From contig DIZF01000074.1 of NCBI GenBank assembly GCA_002427815.1, positions 13,971-29,612 on the forward strand: a stretch of 15,642 nucleotides of DNA, in the 5' to 3' direction. This document shows positions 6,203-13,958 of this stretch, piece by piece. A program made the translations under genes and the position numbers. Numbering within the stretch: position 1 is the stretch's first letter; the number at the start of each line of letters is the position of its first letter. Source of the stretch: Ramlibacter tataouinensis. Lineage in GTDB: Bacteria > Pseudomonadota > Gammaproteobacteria > Burkholderiales > Burkholderiaceae_C. A model generated the notes under the pieces. It had not been told where the DNA came from, ran no database searches, and saw nothing but the letters and a program-made list of their open reading frames with translations.

Positions 6203-7339
6203 TCAATTGGCCACTGCACCGCCAGCCGCCGGGGTGCGGTCCGCGGCAGGCTTGTTGGTGAGCGACTTGCCGTGGTCCGGCGCCGGCCAGAGGCCGCGCG
6301 GCCGCAACAGCATCACGATGATCATGGCCAGCGCGATCAGCAACTGGCGCAGGATGGCCGCGTCCAGGCGTCCGCCGGTCATGTCCTGCAGCGGTCCGGC
6401 CACGTAACGCAGCACTTCGGGCAGCGCCGAGAGCAGCACGGCGCCGAGAATCACTCCGGGCAGATGGCCGATGCCACCCAGCACCACCATGGCGACGATC
6501 ATGATCGACTCCATCAGGCTGAACGACTCGGGCGAGACGAACTGCTGGAATGCGGCGAACATGGACCCCGCGACACCGCCGAAGGTGGCGCCCATGCCGA
6601 AGGCCAGCAGCTTCAGGTTGCGGGTGTTGATGCCCATGGCCTTGGCGGCGATCTCGTCCTCGCGGATGGCCATCCAGGCCCGGCCGATCCGCGACAGCTC
6701 CAGCCGGTGGCAGATGACGATGCTGACCAGCACCAGCGCCAGGAACAGGTAGTAGTACAGCGTGACCGAGGCGATCTCGTACCCCAGCAACTGCGCGGGC
6801 TTGCCCAGGTTCAGGCCCCAGAAATGGATCGGGTCGATCTGGCCCAGGCCCTTCGGTCCGTTGGTGATATTCACCGGCTGGTCCAGGTTGTTCAGGAACA
6901 CCCGGATGATTTCACCGAAGCCGAGCGTCACGATGGCCAGGTAGTCGCCGCGCAGCTTGAGCGTGGGCGCGCCCAGCACCACGCCGAACAGGCCCGCCAG
7001 CGCCGCGGCCGCGGGGATCACGATCCACAGCGGCATGTGCAGCCCTTGCGGAAACATCGCGGCGATCGCCGGAAAATGCTCGGTCAGGTGCGGCGACGCC
7101 AGCAAGCCGAACATGTAGGCGCCGATCGCGTAGAAGGCGACGTAGCCCAGGTCCAGCAGGCCGGCATAGCCCACCACGATGTTCAGGCCCAGGGCCAGCA
7201 GGACATACAGCAGCGCGCTGTCGGCGATGCGCACCCAGGCATTGCCTTGCGACTGCAGCAGCAGCGGCAGCACCAGCAGCGCCAGGGCCCAGACGCCCAT
7301 CACCACGTATCTGTTCTGCCGGTTGATGAAGTTCATCAT
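6203..7339 (-). CDS. livM: Branched-chain amino acid ABC transporter permease LivM
   Basis: A 378-aa inner-membrane permease with many hydrophobic helices and the LivM signatures: LGLNIVVGYAGLLDLGYVAFYAIGAY near the N-terminus, APTLKLRGDYLAIVTLGFGEIIR in the middle, and the cytoplasmic coupling loop GRAWMAIREDEIAAKAMGI that contacts the ATPases. It ends with LLRPRGLWP and a hydrophilic Ala/Pro tail of about 25 residues. ATG 7339 is followed by a second ATG (MMNF); AGGAG lies 8-9 nt upstream. It starts 13 nt after the livH stop. With LivH it forms the membrane channel. Confidence 0.93.
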   Translation of the reverse strand: MMNFINRQNRYVVMGVWALALLVLPLLLQSQGNAWVRIADSALLYVLLALGLNIVVGYAGLLDLGYVAFYAIGAYMFGLLASPHLTEHFPAIAAMFPQGLHMPLWIVIPAAAALAGLFGVVLGAPTLKLRGDYLAIVTLGFGEIIRVFLNNLDQPVNITNGPKGLGQIDPIHFWGLNLGKPAQLLGYEIASVTLYYYLFLALVLVSIVICHRLELSRIGRAWMAIREDEIAAKAMGINTRNLKLLAFGMGATFGGVAGSMFAAFQQFVSPESFSLMESIMIVAMVVLGGIGHLPGVILGAVLLSALPEVLRYVAGPLQDMTGGRLDAAILRQLLIALAMIIVMLLRPRGLWPAPDHGKSLTNKPAADRTPAAGGAVAN

Positions 7340-7352
7340 GCGTCGCTCTCCT

Positions 7353-8282
7353 TCAGGCGCGATCGGCGACGCGCTCGCCCAGCAGGCCGGCGGGACGCAA
7401 GGTCAGCATGCCGATCAGCACGATGAACGCGAAGATGTCGGAGTACTGGCTGCCCAGCACACCGCCGGTGGCGGCGCCGATGTAGCCCGAGCCGATCGAC
7501 TCGATCAGCCCCAGCAGGATGCCGCCGACCACCGCGCCGGCGAGGTTGCCGATGCCGCCGAACACCGCGGCCGTGAAGGCTTTCAGGCCGGGCAGGAATC
7601 CCATGGTGTGCTGCACGGTGCCGTAGTTGGACGCGTACATCACGCCGGCGATGGTGGCCAGCACGGCGCCGATGACGAAGGTTGCGGAGATCACCGTGTC
7701 GGGCCGCACGCCCATCAGCGCGGCGACGCGCGGATTTTCCGAGGTGGCGCGCATGGCGCGCCCGAGCTTGGTGTAGTTGACCAGGTACATCAGGATGGCC
7801 AGCGACACGGCCGTGAGGCCCAGGATCATGATCTGCGTCGGCGTGATCACGGCGCCGGCAACGTTGATCGGCGCTGCCGGCAGCAGCGTGGGATAGGGCT
7901 TGTAGTTCGGCTTCCAGATGATCATGGCCAGCGTCTGCAGCAGGATCGACATACCGATGGCGGTGATCAGGGGCGCCAGCTTCGGGCTGTTGCGCAGCGG
8001 CCGGTAGGCCACCTTCTCGATCACGAAATTGAGCGCCGCCGCCACCACGCAGGAGATCACCATGGCAATGATCAGGACGATCCAGCCCGGCATCCACGGC
8101 AAGGACTCCTGCATCTTCACGATGATGGACCAGCTGGTCAGCGCCCCCACCATCAGCACTTCACCGTGGGCGAAGTTGATGAGGTTGATGATGCCGTAGA
8201 CCATGGTGTAGCCCAGGGCGATCAACGCGTACATGCTGCCGAGAACCAGACCGTTGATGATCTGCTGCAGCAGGATTTCCAT
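7353..8282 (-). CDS. livH: Branched-chain amino acid ABC transporter permease LivH
   Basis: A 309-aa permease, the usual LivH length, beginning MEILLQQIINGLVLGSMYAL and carrying YGIINLINFAHGEVLMVGA, the coupling-loop motif GRAMRATSENPRVAALMGV, and ending LTLRPAGLLGERVADRA. ATG 8282 is chosen over the in-frame TTG at 8315: GGAG sits 6 nt before it and the family starts here. It is the first gene of livHMGF; all gaps are 13 nt or less. No periplasmic binding-protein gene (livJ/livK type) is in or next to the operon, so the receptor must be encoded elsewhere. The leader holds a notable hairpin (8359-8389). Confidence 0.93.
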   Translation of the reverse strand: MEILLQQIINGLVLGSMYALIALGYTMVYGIINLINFAHGEVLMVGALTSWSIIVKMQESLPWMPGWIVLIIAMVISCVVAAALNFVIEKVAYRPLRNSPKLAPLITAIGMSILLQTLAMIIWKPNYKPYPTLLPAAPINVAGAVITPTQIMILGLTAVSLAILMYLVNYTKLGRAMRATSENPRVAALMGVRPDTVISATFVIGAVLATIAGVMYASNYGTVQHTMGFLPGLKAFTAAVFGGIGNLAGAVVGGILLGLIESIGSGYIGAATGGVLGSQYSDIFAFIVLIGMLTLRPAGLLGERVADRA

Positions 8283-8358
8283 AAACTTCTCCGTTCTTGT
8301 GAGCGGCGCTCTCAACCGGCATGGCCCGGCCTTTCGTTGCCCGGCCCAGCCGTCTTGC

Positions 8359-8389
8359 GACTGCCCGGGTCTTGTGAACCCGAACAGTC
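8359..8389 (-). ncRNA. Long hairpin in the leader of the liv operon
   Basis: On the minus strand the RNA would fold as a 12-pair stem with a 7-nt loop: GACUG-UU-CGGGU pairs with ACCCG-GG-CAGUC. The two U-G wobble pairs form only in the minus-strand transcript; the plus strand would have C-A mismatches there. It lies about 77 nt before livH and just after the rarA terminator. There is no T run, so it is not a terminator. Role unknown; an RNA leader element or a repeat remnant are both possible. Confidence 0.4.
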
Positions 8390-8396
8390 ATCTAGC

Positions 8397-8428
8397 AAAA
8401 AACCCGCCAAGGTGCTCATGGGCGGGTT
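8397..8428 (-). terminator. Intrinsic terminator downstream of rarA
   Basis: AACCCGCC (8401-8408) pairs with GGCGGGTT (8421-8428) across a 12-nt loop. On the minus strand the stem is followed by a run of T (six A on the plus strand, 8397-8402). It lies about 95 nt after the rarA stop and before livH, so it separates the ftsK-lolA-rarA transcript from the liv operon. The rest of the 240-bp gap holds a weak CCTCAA/TTGAGG repeat (8490-8518) and the livH leader hairpin; I see no gene or clear promoter. Confidence 0.75.
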
Positions 8429-8522
8429 CGTAGCGATGCGATTGTAGCCAAGAGGTGCGACCGCAGAATCCGCGTTCGACGGGGTTTACCCTCAAATCGA
8501 CCGGCTTCCCGCTTGAGGTGTA

Positions 8523-9845
8523 TCAGCGGCCTTGCTGATTGTTCAACTTCCTGAGTTCCTTCAACCGGTCCGCGATGCGGATTTCCAGGCCGCGGTCCAC
8601 CGGACGATAGAACTCCGGGGGCGCCATGCCCTCGGGAAAATACGTCTCGCCCGCGGCAAAGCCTCCGGCTTCGTCGTGGGCATAGCGGTAGGCCTTGCCG
8701 TAGTCGAGATCCTTCATCAATTGGGTGGGTGCATTGCGCAGGTGCAGCGGCACCGGCCTGGTGCCATCCTTCTTGATCAGGGCGCGCGCCTCGTTGTAGG
8801 CGACGTAGACGGCGTTGGACTTGGGCGCCATCGCCAGGTAGATCACGCACTGCGCCAGGGCCAGTTCACCTTCCGGCGTTCCCAGCCGCTCATAGACCTC
8901 GGCGGCATCGAGTGCCAGCCGCAGTGCCCGCGGGTCGGCCAGACCGATGTCCTCGCTGGCCATGCGGATCAGGCGCCGGGCCATGTAGCGCGGGTCGGCT
9001 CCGCCGTCGAGCATCCGCACGAACCAGTACAGCGACGCGTCCGGGTCGGAGCCTCGAACCGACTTGTGCAGCGCGCTGATCGTGTCGTAGAACTGCTCGC
9101 CGCCCTTGTCGTAGCGCCGCATGCGCTCGCCCAGCACCTTGAGCAGCCAGTCGTCGGTGATCTCCTCGCGCCGCTCCTTGCTTGCGGCCACCGCCAGTGT
9201 CTCCAGCGTGTTCAGCAGCCGCCGGGCATCGCCGTCGGCATAGGCGACCAGCCGGTCGAGCGCGGCCTTTTCGACGGCCGGCACGGCGTCGATCGCCTGG
9301 GCCTTGGCCACGATGCGCTCCAGGTCGGCTTCGGTGAGCGGCTGCAGCACGTACACCGCGGCGCGCGACAGCAGCGCCGAATTGACCTCGAAGGAGGGGT
9401 TCTCGGTGGTAGCTCCGATGAATGTGAACAGGCCCGACTCGACATGCGGCAGGAAAGCGTCCTGCTGGCTCTTGTTGAAGCGATGCACCTCGTCGACGAA
9501 GACGATGGTGCGGCGTCCGCCCGCGCCCGCCGAGTTCTCCAGTGCCGTGCCCTGCGCGATCTGGGCCTGCTCGACGGCCTCGCGGATGTCCTTGACGCCC
9601 CCCAGCACGGCGCTGATGGTGATGAACTGGGCGTCGAACGCGTCGGCCATCAGCCTCGCGATGGTGGTCTTGCCGGTGCCCGGCGGACCCCACAGGATGC
9701 AGCTGTGCGGCTGGCCCGATTCGAAGGCGATGCGCAGCGGCATGCCTTCGCCCAGCAGCTGCTGCTGGCCGATCACTTCGCCCAGTGTCTTGGGGCGCAG
9801 GCGTTCGGCCAGGGGCTGATGGGCGGCAGGGACCTTCTTGTTCAC
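8523..9845 (-). CDS. rarA: Replication-associated recombination protein A (RarA/MgsA AAA+ ATPase)
   Basis: A 440-aa AAA+ protein of the clamp-loader group that acts at stalled replication forks. Walker A GPPGTGKT is at 53-60, Walker B IVFVDEVH at 114-121, sensor 1 GATTENPSFEVN at 144-155 and the arginine-finger region LLSR at 158-161. Sensor 2 lies in ADGDARRLLNTLE. The C-terminal tetramerisation half carries SALHKSVRGSDPDASLYWFVRML, LIRMASEDIGLADP and FYRPVDRGLE. The start is GTG 9845; no ATG is possible before Walker A and the N-terminus MNKKVPAAHQPLAERLRP is normal. No good ribosome binding site is visible ahead of it. The upstream spacer contains a REP-like insertion, so translation signals may have been altered. 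Confidence 0.94.
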   Translation of the reverse strand: MNKKVPAAHQPLAERLRPKTLGEVIGQQQLLGEGMPLRIAFESGQPHSCILWGPPGTGKTTIARLMADAFDAQFITISAVLGGVKDIREAVEQAQIAQGTALENSAGAGGRRTIVFVDEVHRFNKSQQDAFLPHVESGLFTFIGATTENPSFEVNSALLSRAAVYVLQPLTEADLERIVAKAQAIDAVPAVEKAALDRLVAYADGDARRLLNTLETLAVAASKERREEITDDWLLKVLGERMRRYDKGGEQFYDTISALHKSVRGSDPDASLYWFVRMLDGGADPRYMARRLIRMASEDIGLADPRALRLALDAAEVYERLGTPEGELALAQCVIYLAMAPKSNAVYVAYNEARALIKKDGTRPVPLHLRNAPTQLMKDLDYGKAYRYAHDEAGGFAAGETYFPEGMAPPEFYRPVDRGLEIRIADRLKELRKLNNQQGR

Positions 9846-9861
9846 GTGCAGAGTGTAGAGC

Positions 9862-9980
9862 CGTGAAACGCGGCCGGATCCGAATTCACGACACGTGAAA
9901 TGGGGTCGGATCCGAATTCAGGACAGCAGTCTTTCCGGAGAGCGGCAACAGCGCACGAAATTCGGCTCCGACCCCATTTC
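9862..9980. repeat. REP/REPIN-like element in the lolA-rarA spacer
   Basis: Two directly adjacent 32-bp repeats (9862-9893 and 9894-9925) match at 28 of 32 positions; both contain CGGATCCGAATTCA. The second copy (arm 9897-9919, GAAATGGGGTCGGATCC onward) is complementary to an inverted arm at 9957-9980 with one mismatch and one extra base, separated by 37 nt. Two inverted arms around a short spacer is the REPIN layout produced from REP elements by RAYT (REP-associated tyrosine) transposases. No transposase is present here. It fills most of the 148-bp lolA-rarA gap, 17 bp from the rarA start and 14 bp from the lolA stop. Confidence 0.7.
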
Positions 9981-9993
9981 TCCGCCAGCCGGC

Positions 9994-10626
9994 TTATTGC
10001 CGCACCACGTCGGCGCCCGCCGGCGGCTTGAACTGGAACTGCTGCGGCGCTATGCCGGCATTGAGTTCCATCCGGGTAAAAGTGATCATCGAGCGCTGGC
10101 CGAAGCTGTCCAGGATCTCGAGAGCCGCCAGCTCGTCGCCGCGAAAGCCCACCTTGACGCTGAGCAACTGGCCCTCCTTGGCCTTGGGCGTGGCCTGCAC
10201 CCACTGGAGGCCGTCGTTCTCGCCGGCGGCTTCCAGGTTGAAATCGCGGCGCAGCGCGTTCAGGTCGGGCGCCGATGCGATCAGGGCCGCCGGCGTGGAC
10301 GCCAGCACCTGGGACTGCTTGCGCGCCGTCACCTGCTTCAAGTCGGCGTCGTACAGCCACAGGGTCTCGCCGTCGGCGACGATGATCTGTTCGAAGGGCT
10401 TCTTGTAGTCGAAGCGAAAACGGTTGGGCCGTGCGAACTCGAAGGTGCCCGACGAGGTCTTGCTGCGCGCAGTCTGTCCTTCGCGGGCCGGACCCGTGAC
10501 CACCTGCGTGAAGTCGGCCCGGCCGGTTCTGGCGGACTTGACGAAATTTTCCAGGCTGTCCAGGCCCGTGGCCCGGGCCGACAGCGCGCAGGCCGCCAGC
10601 AGCGATATTGCAATGAACTTCTTCAT
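9994..10626 (-). CDS. lolA: Outer-membrane lipoprotein chaperone LolA
   Basis: A 210-aa periplasmic carrier that takes lipoproteins from the LolCDE complex to LolB in the outer membrane. The signal peptide is 1-19 (MKKFIAISLLAACALSARA, cleavage ARA-TG). The mature protein shows the LolA pattern: LENFVKSARTGRADFTQVV, SSGTFEFARPNRFRFDYKKPFEQIIVADGETLWLYDADLKQVT, then SFGQRSMITFTRMELN and FQFKPPAGADVV at the C-terminus. The signal contains LAAC at 10-13, resembling a lipobox, but only six hydrophobic residues precede it and LolA is soluble, so signal peptidase I processing is expected. GGGGAA precedes the ATG. It lies between ftsK and rarA, a common order in this group. Confidence 0.94.
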   Translation of the reverse strand: MKKFIAISLLAACALSARATGLDSLENFVKSARTGRADFTQVVTGPAREGQTARSKTSSGTFEFARPNRFRFDYKKPFEQIIVADGETLWLYDADLKQVTARKQSQVLASTPAALIASAPDLNALRRDFNLEAAGENDGLQWVQATPKAKEGQLLSVKVGFRGDELAALEILDSFGQRSMITFTRMELNAGIAPQQFQFKPPAGADVVRQ

Positions 10627-10667
10627 GAGATTCCCCGTGGCGTGAATTGTGGGGCTCAGCCGCGATC

Positions 10668-10695
10668 CGGTTGTCAGCCAACCGTGAAGGGTTGG
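10668..10695 (-). other. Overlapping, mutually exclusive hairpins in the ftsK-lolA spacer
   Basis: On the minus strand CCAACC (10695-10690) pairs with GGTTGG (10683-10678), while CGGTTG (10684-10679) pairs instead with CAACCG (10673-10668). The central segment is shared, so only one stem can form at a time. No T run follows either. It lies within the 104-nt spacer, about 40 nt upstream of lolA. Function is unproven. Confidence 0.35.
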
Positions 10696-10730
10696 GTCGG
10701 ACGCGGCGCCGCAAGGTGCGCGACGGAACG

Positions 10731-13058
10731 TCAGTCGCCCCGGTTGGGCACCAGGATTTCGCGCTGGCCGCTGCCGCTCATGGCGCTGACCAGGCCCGCC
10801 TTTTCCATGTCCTCGACCAGCCGCGCGGCGCGGTTGTAGCCGATCTTCAGGTGGCGCTGAACCAGTGAGATGCTGGCTTTGCGGTTCTTCAGCACCACTT
10901 CCACGGCCTGGTCGTACATCGGGTCCTTCTCCGCGCCCGATGCGCCTTCGCCACCCGGCAGGTCCCCTTCGTCATCGACCGTGCCGCCTTCGAGCACGCC
11001 CTCGATGTAATTGGGCTCGCCACCCTGCTGCTTCAGGTAGTTGGCCACCCGGTGCACCTCGTCGTCGCTGACAAAGGCTCCGTGCACGCGCACCGGCAGA
11101 CCCGTTCCGCTGGCCATGTAGAGCATGTCGCCCATGCCCAGCAGGGCCTCGGCTCCCATCTGGTCCAGGATGGTGCGGCTGTCGATCTTGCTCGACACCT
11201 GGAAGGCGATGCGGGTCGGGATGTTGGCCTTGATCAGCCCGGTGATCACGTCCACGCTGGGCCGCTGGGTCGCGAGAATGAGGTGGATGCCGGCCGCCCG
11301 CGCCTTCTGCGCCAGGCGGGCGATCAGCTCCTCGATCTTCTTGCCCACCACCATCATCAGGTCGGCCAGCTCGTCGATCACCACCACGATGTGCGGCAGG
11401 CGATCCAGTGGCTCGGGGCTGTCCGGCGTCAGGCTGAAGGGGTTGTAGATGAACTCGCCGCGGGCCTTGGCCTCGTCGAGCTTGTGGTTGTAGCCGCCCA
11501 GGTTGCGCACACCCAGCTTGCTCATCAGCTTGTAGCGGCGCTCCATTTCGCCCACGCACCAGTTCAGGCCGTTGGCGGCCTGGCGCATGTCGGTGACCAC
11601 CGGCGCCAGCAGATGCGGAATGCCCTCGTAGATCGACATCTCCAGCATCTTGGGGTCGATCATCAGCAGGCGGACATCGCGTGCCTCGGCCTTGTAGAGA
11701 AGCGACAGGATCATCGCGTTGAGGCCCACCGACTTGCCCGAACCGGTGGTACCCGCCACCAGCACGTGCGGCATCCTGGCCAGGTCCGCGACCACCGGGT
11801 TGCCGACGATGTCCTTGCCCAGGCCCATGGTCAGCATCGACTTGGCCTCGTGGTAGACCTGCGAGCCCAGGATCTCGGAAAGCCGGATCGACTGGCGCTT
11901 GGCGTTGGGCAGTTCGAGCGCCATGTAGTTCTTGCCCGGGATGGTTTCGACCACGCGGATGGAGACCAGGCTGAGCGAGCGCGCCAGGTCCTTGGCAAGG
12001 CCGACGATCTGCGAACCCTTCACACCGGTCGCCGGCTCGATCTCGTATCGGGTGATGACCGGCCCCGGCTGGGCCAGCACCACCCGGACCTCGACACCGA
12101 AGTCCTTGAGTTTCTTCTCGATCAGCCGGCTGGTCATCTCGAGCGTTTCCGGTGCCACGGTTTCCTGGCGCGTCAGCGGCTCGTCCAGCAGGTCCACCTG
12201 CGGCAGCTTCGAGTCGGGCAGCTCGGTGAAGAGCGGCTTCTGCTTTTCCTTGTGCACCCGCTCGCTGCGATGCACCTCGACCATCACGGGCTCGATCAGC
12301 ACCGGCGCCGGGTGGTGTTCCTCGATCTCGATGCGCTCCCCGATCAGGATTTCCTCGCGCTGCCGGGCTGCCTGCTGGCCGAACGCGAGGTCCTGGGCCA
12401 TTTCGCGCTTTTCCCGCCGGGTGTCGACCCAGCCATCGATCCAGCCGCCGAGCCGCTCGGCCACATGGGCCCAGGAGAACCGGAACACCACGGCCGCCCC
12501 GAGCACGACCAGCGCCACGAACACCAGTCCCGAACCCGTGAAGCCCAGCCACTTGACGCCCCAGGGCCCGGCCAGGGAGCCCAATGCGCCTCCCGCGTGA
12601 TCGGGCAGGCGCGATTCGAAACGGTACAAGCGCGACCATTCGAGCGCCGTGCTCGCGCACAACAGCACCACCAGGCCGATCCAGAAGGCCAGCCGCCTGC
12701 GGGAAAAGCCGCCCGGTGCCGGCTCGGCGTCCTCGCTGGAACGCATCCAGCGCGCGAGCGTGGAGAGCCAGGCCCTGACGGCCGCGGCCACGCACCACCA
12801 CGCCGAAAAGCCCAGCAGGAAATAGCTCGCGTCCGCCAGCCAGGCGCCCAGCCGGCCGCCCCAGTTGTGAACGACGGCGCCGGTGCCGGAGGTGGAGAAC
12901 GCCGCGTCCTGTGCCGAGTAGCTCACCAGCGCCAGCAACCAGAACACCAGGGCCGCCAGGCCGAGGACGAGGGCAATTTCATGGGCAAAGCGCCCGACGC
13001 GGGCACGCGGCGCAGCGTCGCCGGCGCGGGGGTTCAGGGTATTGAGCGAATAGGTCAT
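10731..13058 (-). CDS. ftsK: DNA translocase FtsK
   Basis: A 775-aa septal DNA pump that coordinates chromosome dimer resolution with division. Four membrane helices lie at about 27-47, 76-96, 122-140 and 174-193. The linker (about 200-300) is short and charged, unlike the very long Pro/Gln-rich linker of E. coli FtsK. The motor follows: Walker A GTTGSGKS at 436-443, Walker B IVVVIDELADL at 557-567, and LILATQRPSVDVITGLIKANIPTRIAF at 593-619. An acidic Gly-rich spacer (about 690-710) leads to the gamma winged-helix domain (712-775), which reads KOPS sites and activates XerD. The gene appears complete. No strong ribosome binding site is visible before ATG 13058. It is followed by lolA and rarA on the same strand. 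Confidence 0.95.
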   Translation of the reverse strand: MTYSLNTLNPRAGDAAPRARVGRFAHEIALVLGLAALVFWLLALVSYSAQDAAFSTSGTGAVVHNWGGRLGAWLADASYFLLGFSAWWCVAAAVRAWLSTLARWMRSSEDAEPAPGGFSRRRLAFWIGLVVLLCASTALEWSRLYRFESRLPDHAGGALGSLAGPWGVKWLGFTGSGLVFVALVVLGAAVVFRFSWAHVAERLGGWIDGWVDTRREKREMAQDLAFGQQAARQREEILIGERIEIEEHHPAPVLIEPVMVEVHRSERVHKEKQKPLFTELPDSKLPQVDLLDEPLTRQETVAPETLEMTSRLIEKKLKDFGVEVRVVLAQPGPVITRYEIEPATGVKGSQIVGLAKDLARSLSLVSIRVVETIPGKNYMALELPNAKRQSIRLSEILGSQVYHEAKSMLTMGLGKDIVGNPVVADLARMPHVLVAGTTGSGKSVGLNAMILSLLYKAEARDVRLLMIDPKMLEMSIYEGIPHLLAPVVTDMRQAANGLNWCVGEMERRYKLMSKLGVRNLGGYNHKLDEAKARGEFIYNPFSLTPDSPEPLDRLPHIVVVIDELADLMMVVGKKIEELIARLAQKARAAGIHLILATQRPSVDVITGLIKANIPTRIAFQVSSKIDSRTILDQMGAEALLGMGDMLYMASGTGLPVRVHGAFVSDDEVHRVANYLKQQGGEPNYIEGVLEGGTVDDEGDLPGGEGASGAEKDPMYDQAVEVVLKNRKASISLVQRHLKIGYNRAARLVEDMEKAGLVSAMSGSGQREILVPNRGD

Positions 13059-13135
13059 GGGGCAAGCGCAAGCTTAACGCAGCAAGCTGCAATGCCGTCG
13101 CCCGCTGCGGCCTTCCGGGCCAGCCCGCAACACTG

Positions 13136-13810
13136 TCACTCCAGCGTTGCCAATCGATCCTTGACCAGCATGGAGCCGTCTTCGCGCGTTTCGATGAAGC
13201 CGCGGTCTTCCAGGTCCTTCATGACGCGGCTGACCATTTCGCGCGAGGCCCCCACCATCTTGGCGATGTCCTGGCGCGAGATGCGGTCACGGATCGTCAT
13301 CAGCCCTTCGCGGTCGGGCTTCGCGAACTCCAGCAAGGCGCGGGCGACGCGACCGTAGACGTCCATCAGCGCCAGCGACTCGATCTTGCGGTCCGCCTGT
13401 CGCAGGCGCGCCACCAGGCCCTTCATGATGGCGTAGGCCATCGAACTGTTCTCGGGCAGGCAGCGCGCGAACTCGGTGCGTCCCAATGCCAGCATGTCGG
13501 TCTGCACTTCAGCGCGGCAGGTGGCCGAGTGCGCCTGGTTGTCGATCAGGCTCATTTCACCGATGTAGTCGCCCGGCTGCAGGGTGGCCAGGATGACCTC
13601 GCGGCCGCGCTTGTCGGAGGTGACCACGCGCACGCGGCCGGTGAGGATGATGAACAGGGTGTTGGACTTCTGTCCTTGCTCCACGATGACCTCGCCGCGC
13701 TTGAAACGGCGCTTGGTCACGGCATCCGCGACCGACTCCGCCTGGTCGGCCGTCAACAGCGCGAACAACGGCACGCGCCGGATCAGTTCCAGATTCGACA
13801 ACATCGACAT
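13136..13810 (-). CDS. Crp/Fnr-family transcriptional regulator
   Basis: A 224-aa regulator with a cyclic-nucleotide-binding-type domain (about 15-125) and a C-terminal winged helix whose recognition region is ISRQDIAKMVGASREMVSRVMKDLE (177-201). The phosphate-binding cassette reads IGEMSLIDNQAHSATCRA (83-100). The arginine of the usual RSA motif is His (H94), so cAMP binding like that of CRP is doubtful. There is no N-terminal cysteine cluster; the only cysteines are C98 and C117, so it is not an iron-sulfur FNR. ATG 13810 follows AAGGGA at 8-nt spacing; a second ATG at 13804 is possible. It lies 77 nt before ftsK and is divergent from trxB, so it may regulate itself or trxB; this is inferred. 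Confidence 0.9.
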   Translation of the reverse strand: MSMLSNLELIRRVPLFALLTADQAESVADAVTKRRFKRGEVIVEQGQKSNTLFIILTGRVRVVTSDKRGREVILATLQPGDYIGEMSLIDNQAHSATCRAEVQTDMLALGRTEFARCLPENSSMAYAIMKGLVARLRQADRKIESLALMDVYGRVARALLEFAKPDREGLMTIRDRISRQDIAKMVGASREMVSRVMKDLEDRGFIETREDGSMLVKDRLATLE

Positions 13811-13958
13811 TGATCAAGTCCCTTCCAGCGCCCGTGCCATGGGTTCTTACAATTGGCCCATTGACCCGGACAGTGCACAACAACGACAGACGGTTGATAC
13901 TTGCCGGTCGACCCCAAAATGTACACCCGGCAGTGTGCCATCCACGCAGGTTTCCCAC
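13811..13958. promoter_or_regulatory. Divergent control region between the Crp/Fnr regulator and trxB
   Basis: The 148-bp gap must hold promoters in both directions. A near-palindrome, CAATTGGCCCATTG (13850-13863, 12 of 14 positions symmetric), lies about 40 bp before the regulator and is a candidate operator. TTGATA (13894-13899) with a poor AATGTA at 18-bp spacing is the best trxB promoter candidate, and it is weak. No canonical CRP or FNR box was found. Confidence 0.35.

Noticed and set aside
8363..8385. T-arm-like CGGGT-7nt-ACCCG as part of a tRNA gene
   Set aside because: The loop does not match the TTCRA consensus, and no acceptor, anticodon or D arm fits around it on either strand.
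8532..9866. A 444-codon plus-strand frame opposite rarA
   Set aside because: Shadow of rarA; no domain pattern, and it runs through the REP-like spacer. The same applies to long plus-strand frames opposite livH, livM and livG.
9862..9925. Tandem 32-bp repeats as a CRISPR array
   Set aside because: The copies are directly adjacent with no spacers, only two exist, and no cas genes are present. The inverted third arm fits REPIN instead.
11052..13358. A 768-codon open frame on the plus strand opposite ftsK
   Set aside because: Its translation is His/Gln/Arg/Asp-rich low-complexity sequence, typical of the antisense of a high-GC gene. ftsK on the other strand has full family motifs.
13810..13817. 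TTGATCAA at the Crp/Fnr start as an FNR box
   Set aside because: An FNR box needs four bases between TTGAT and ATCAA; here the half sites are fused and overlap the start codon.
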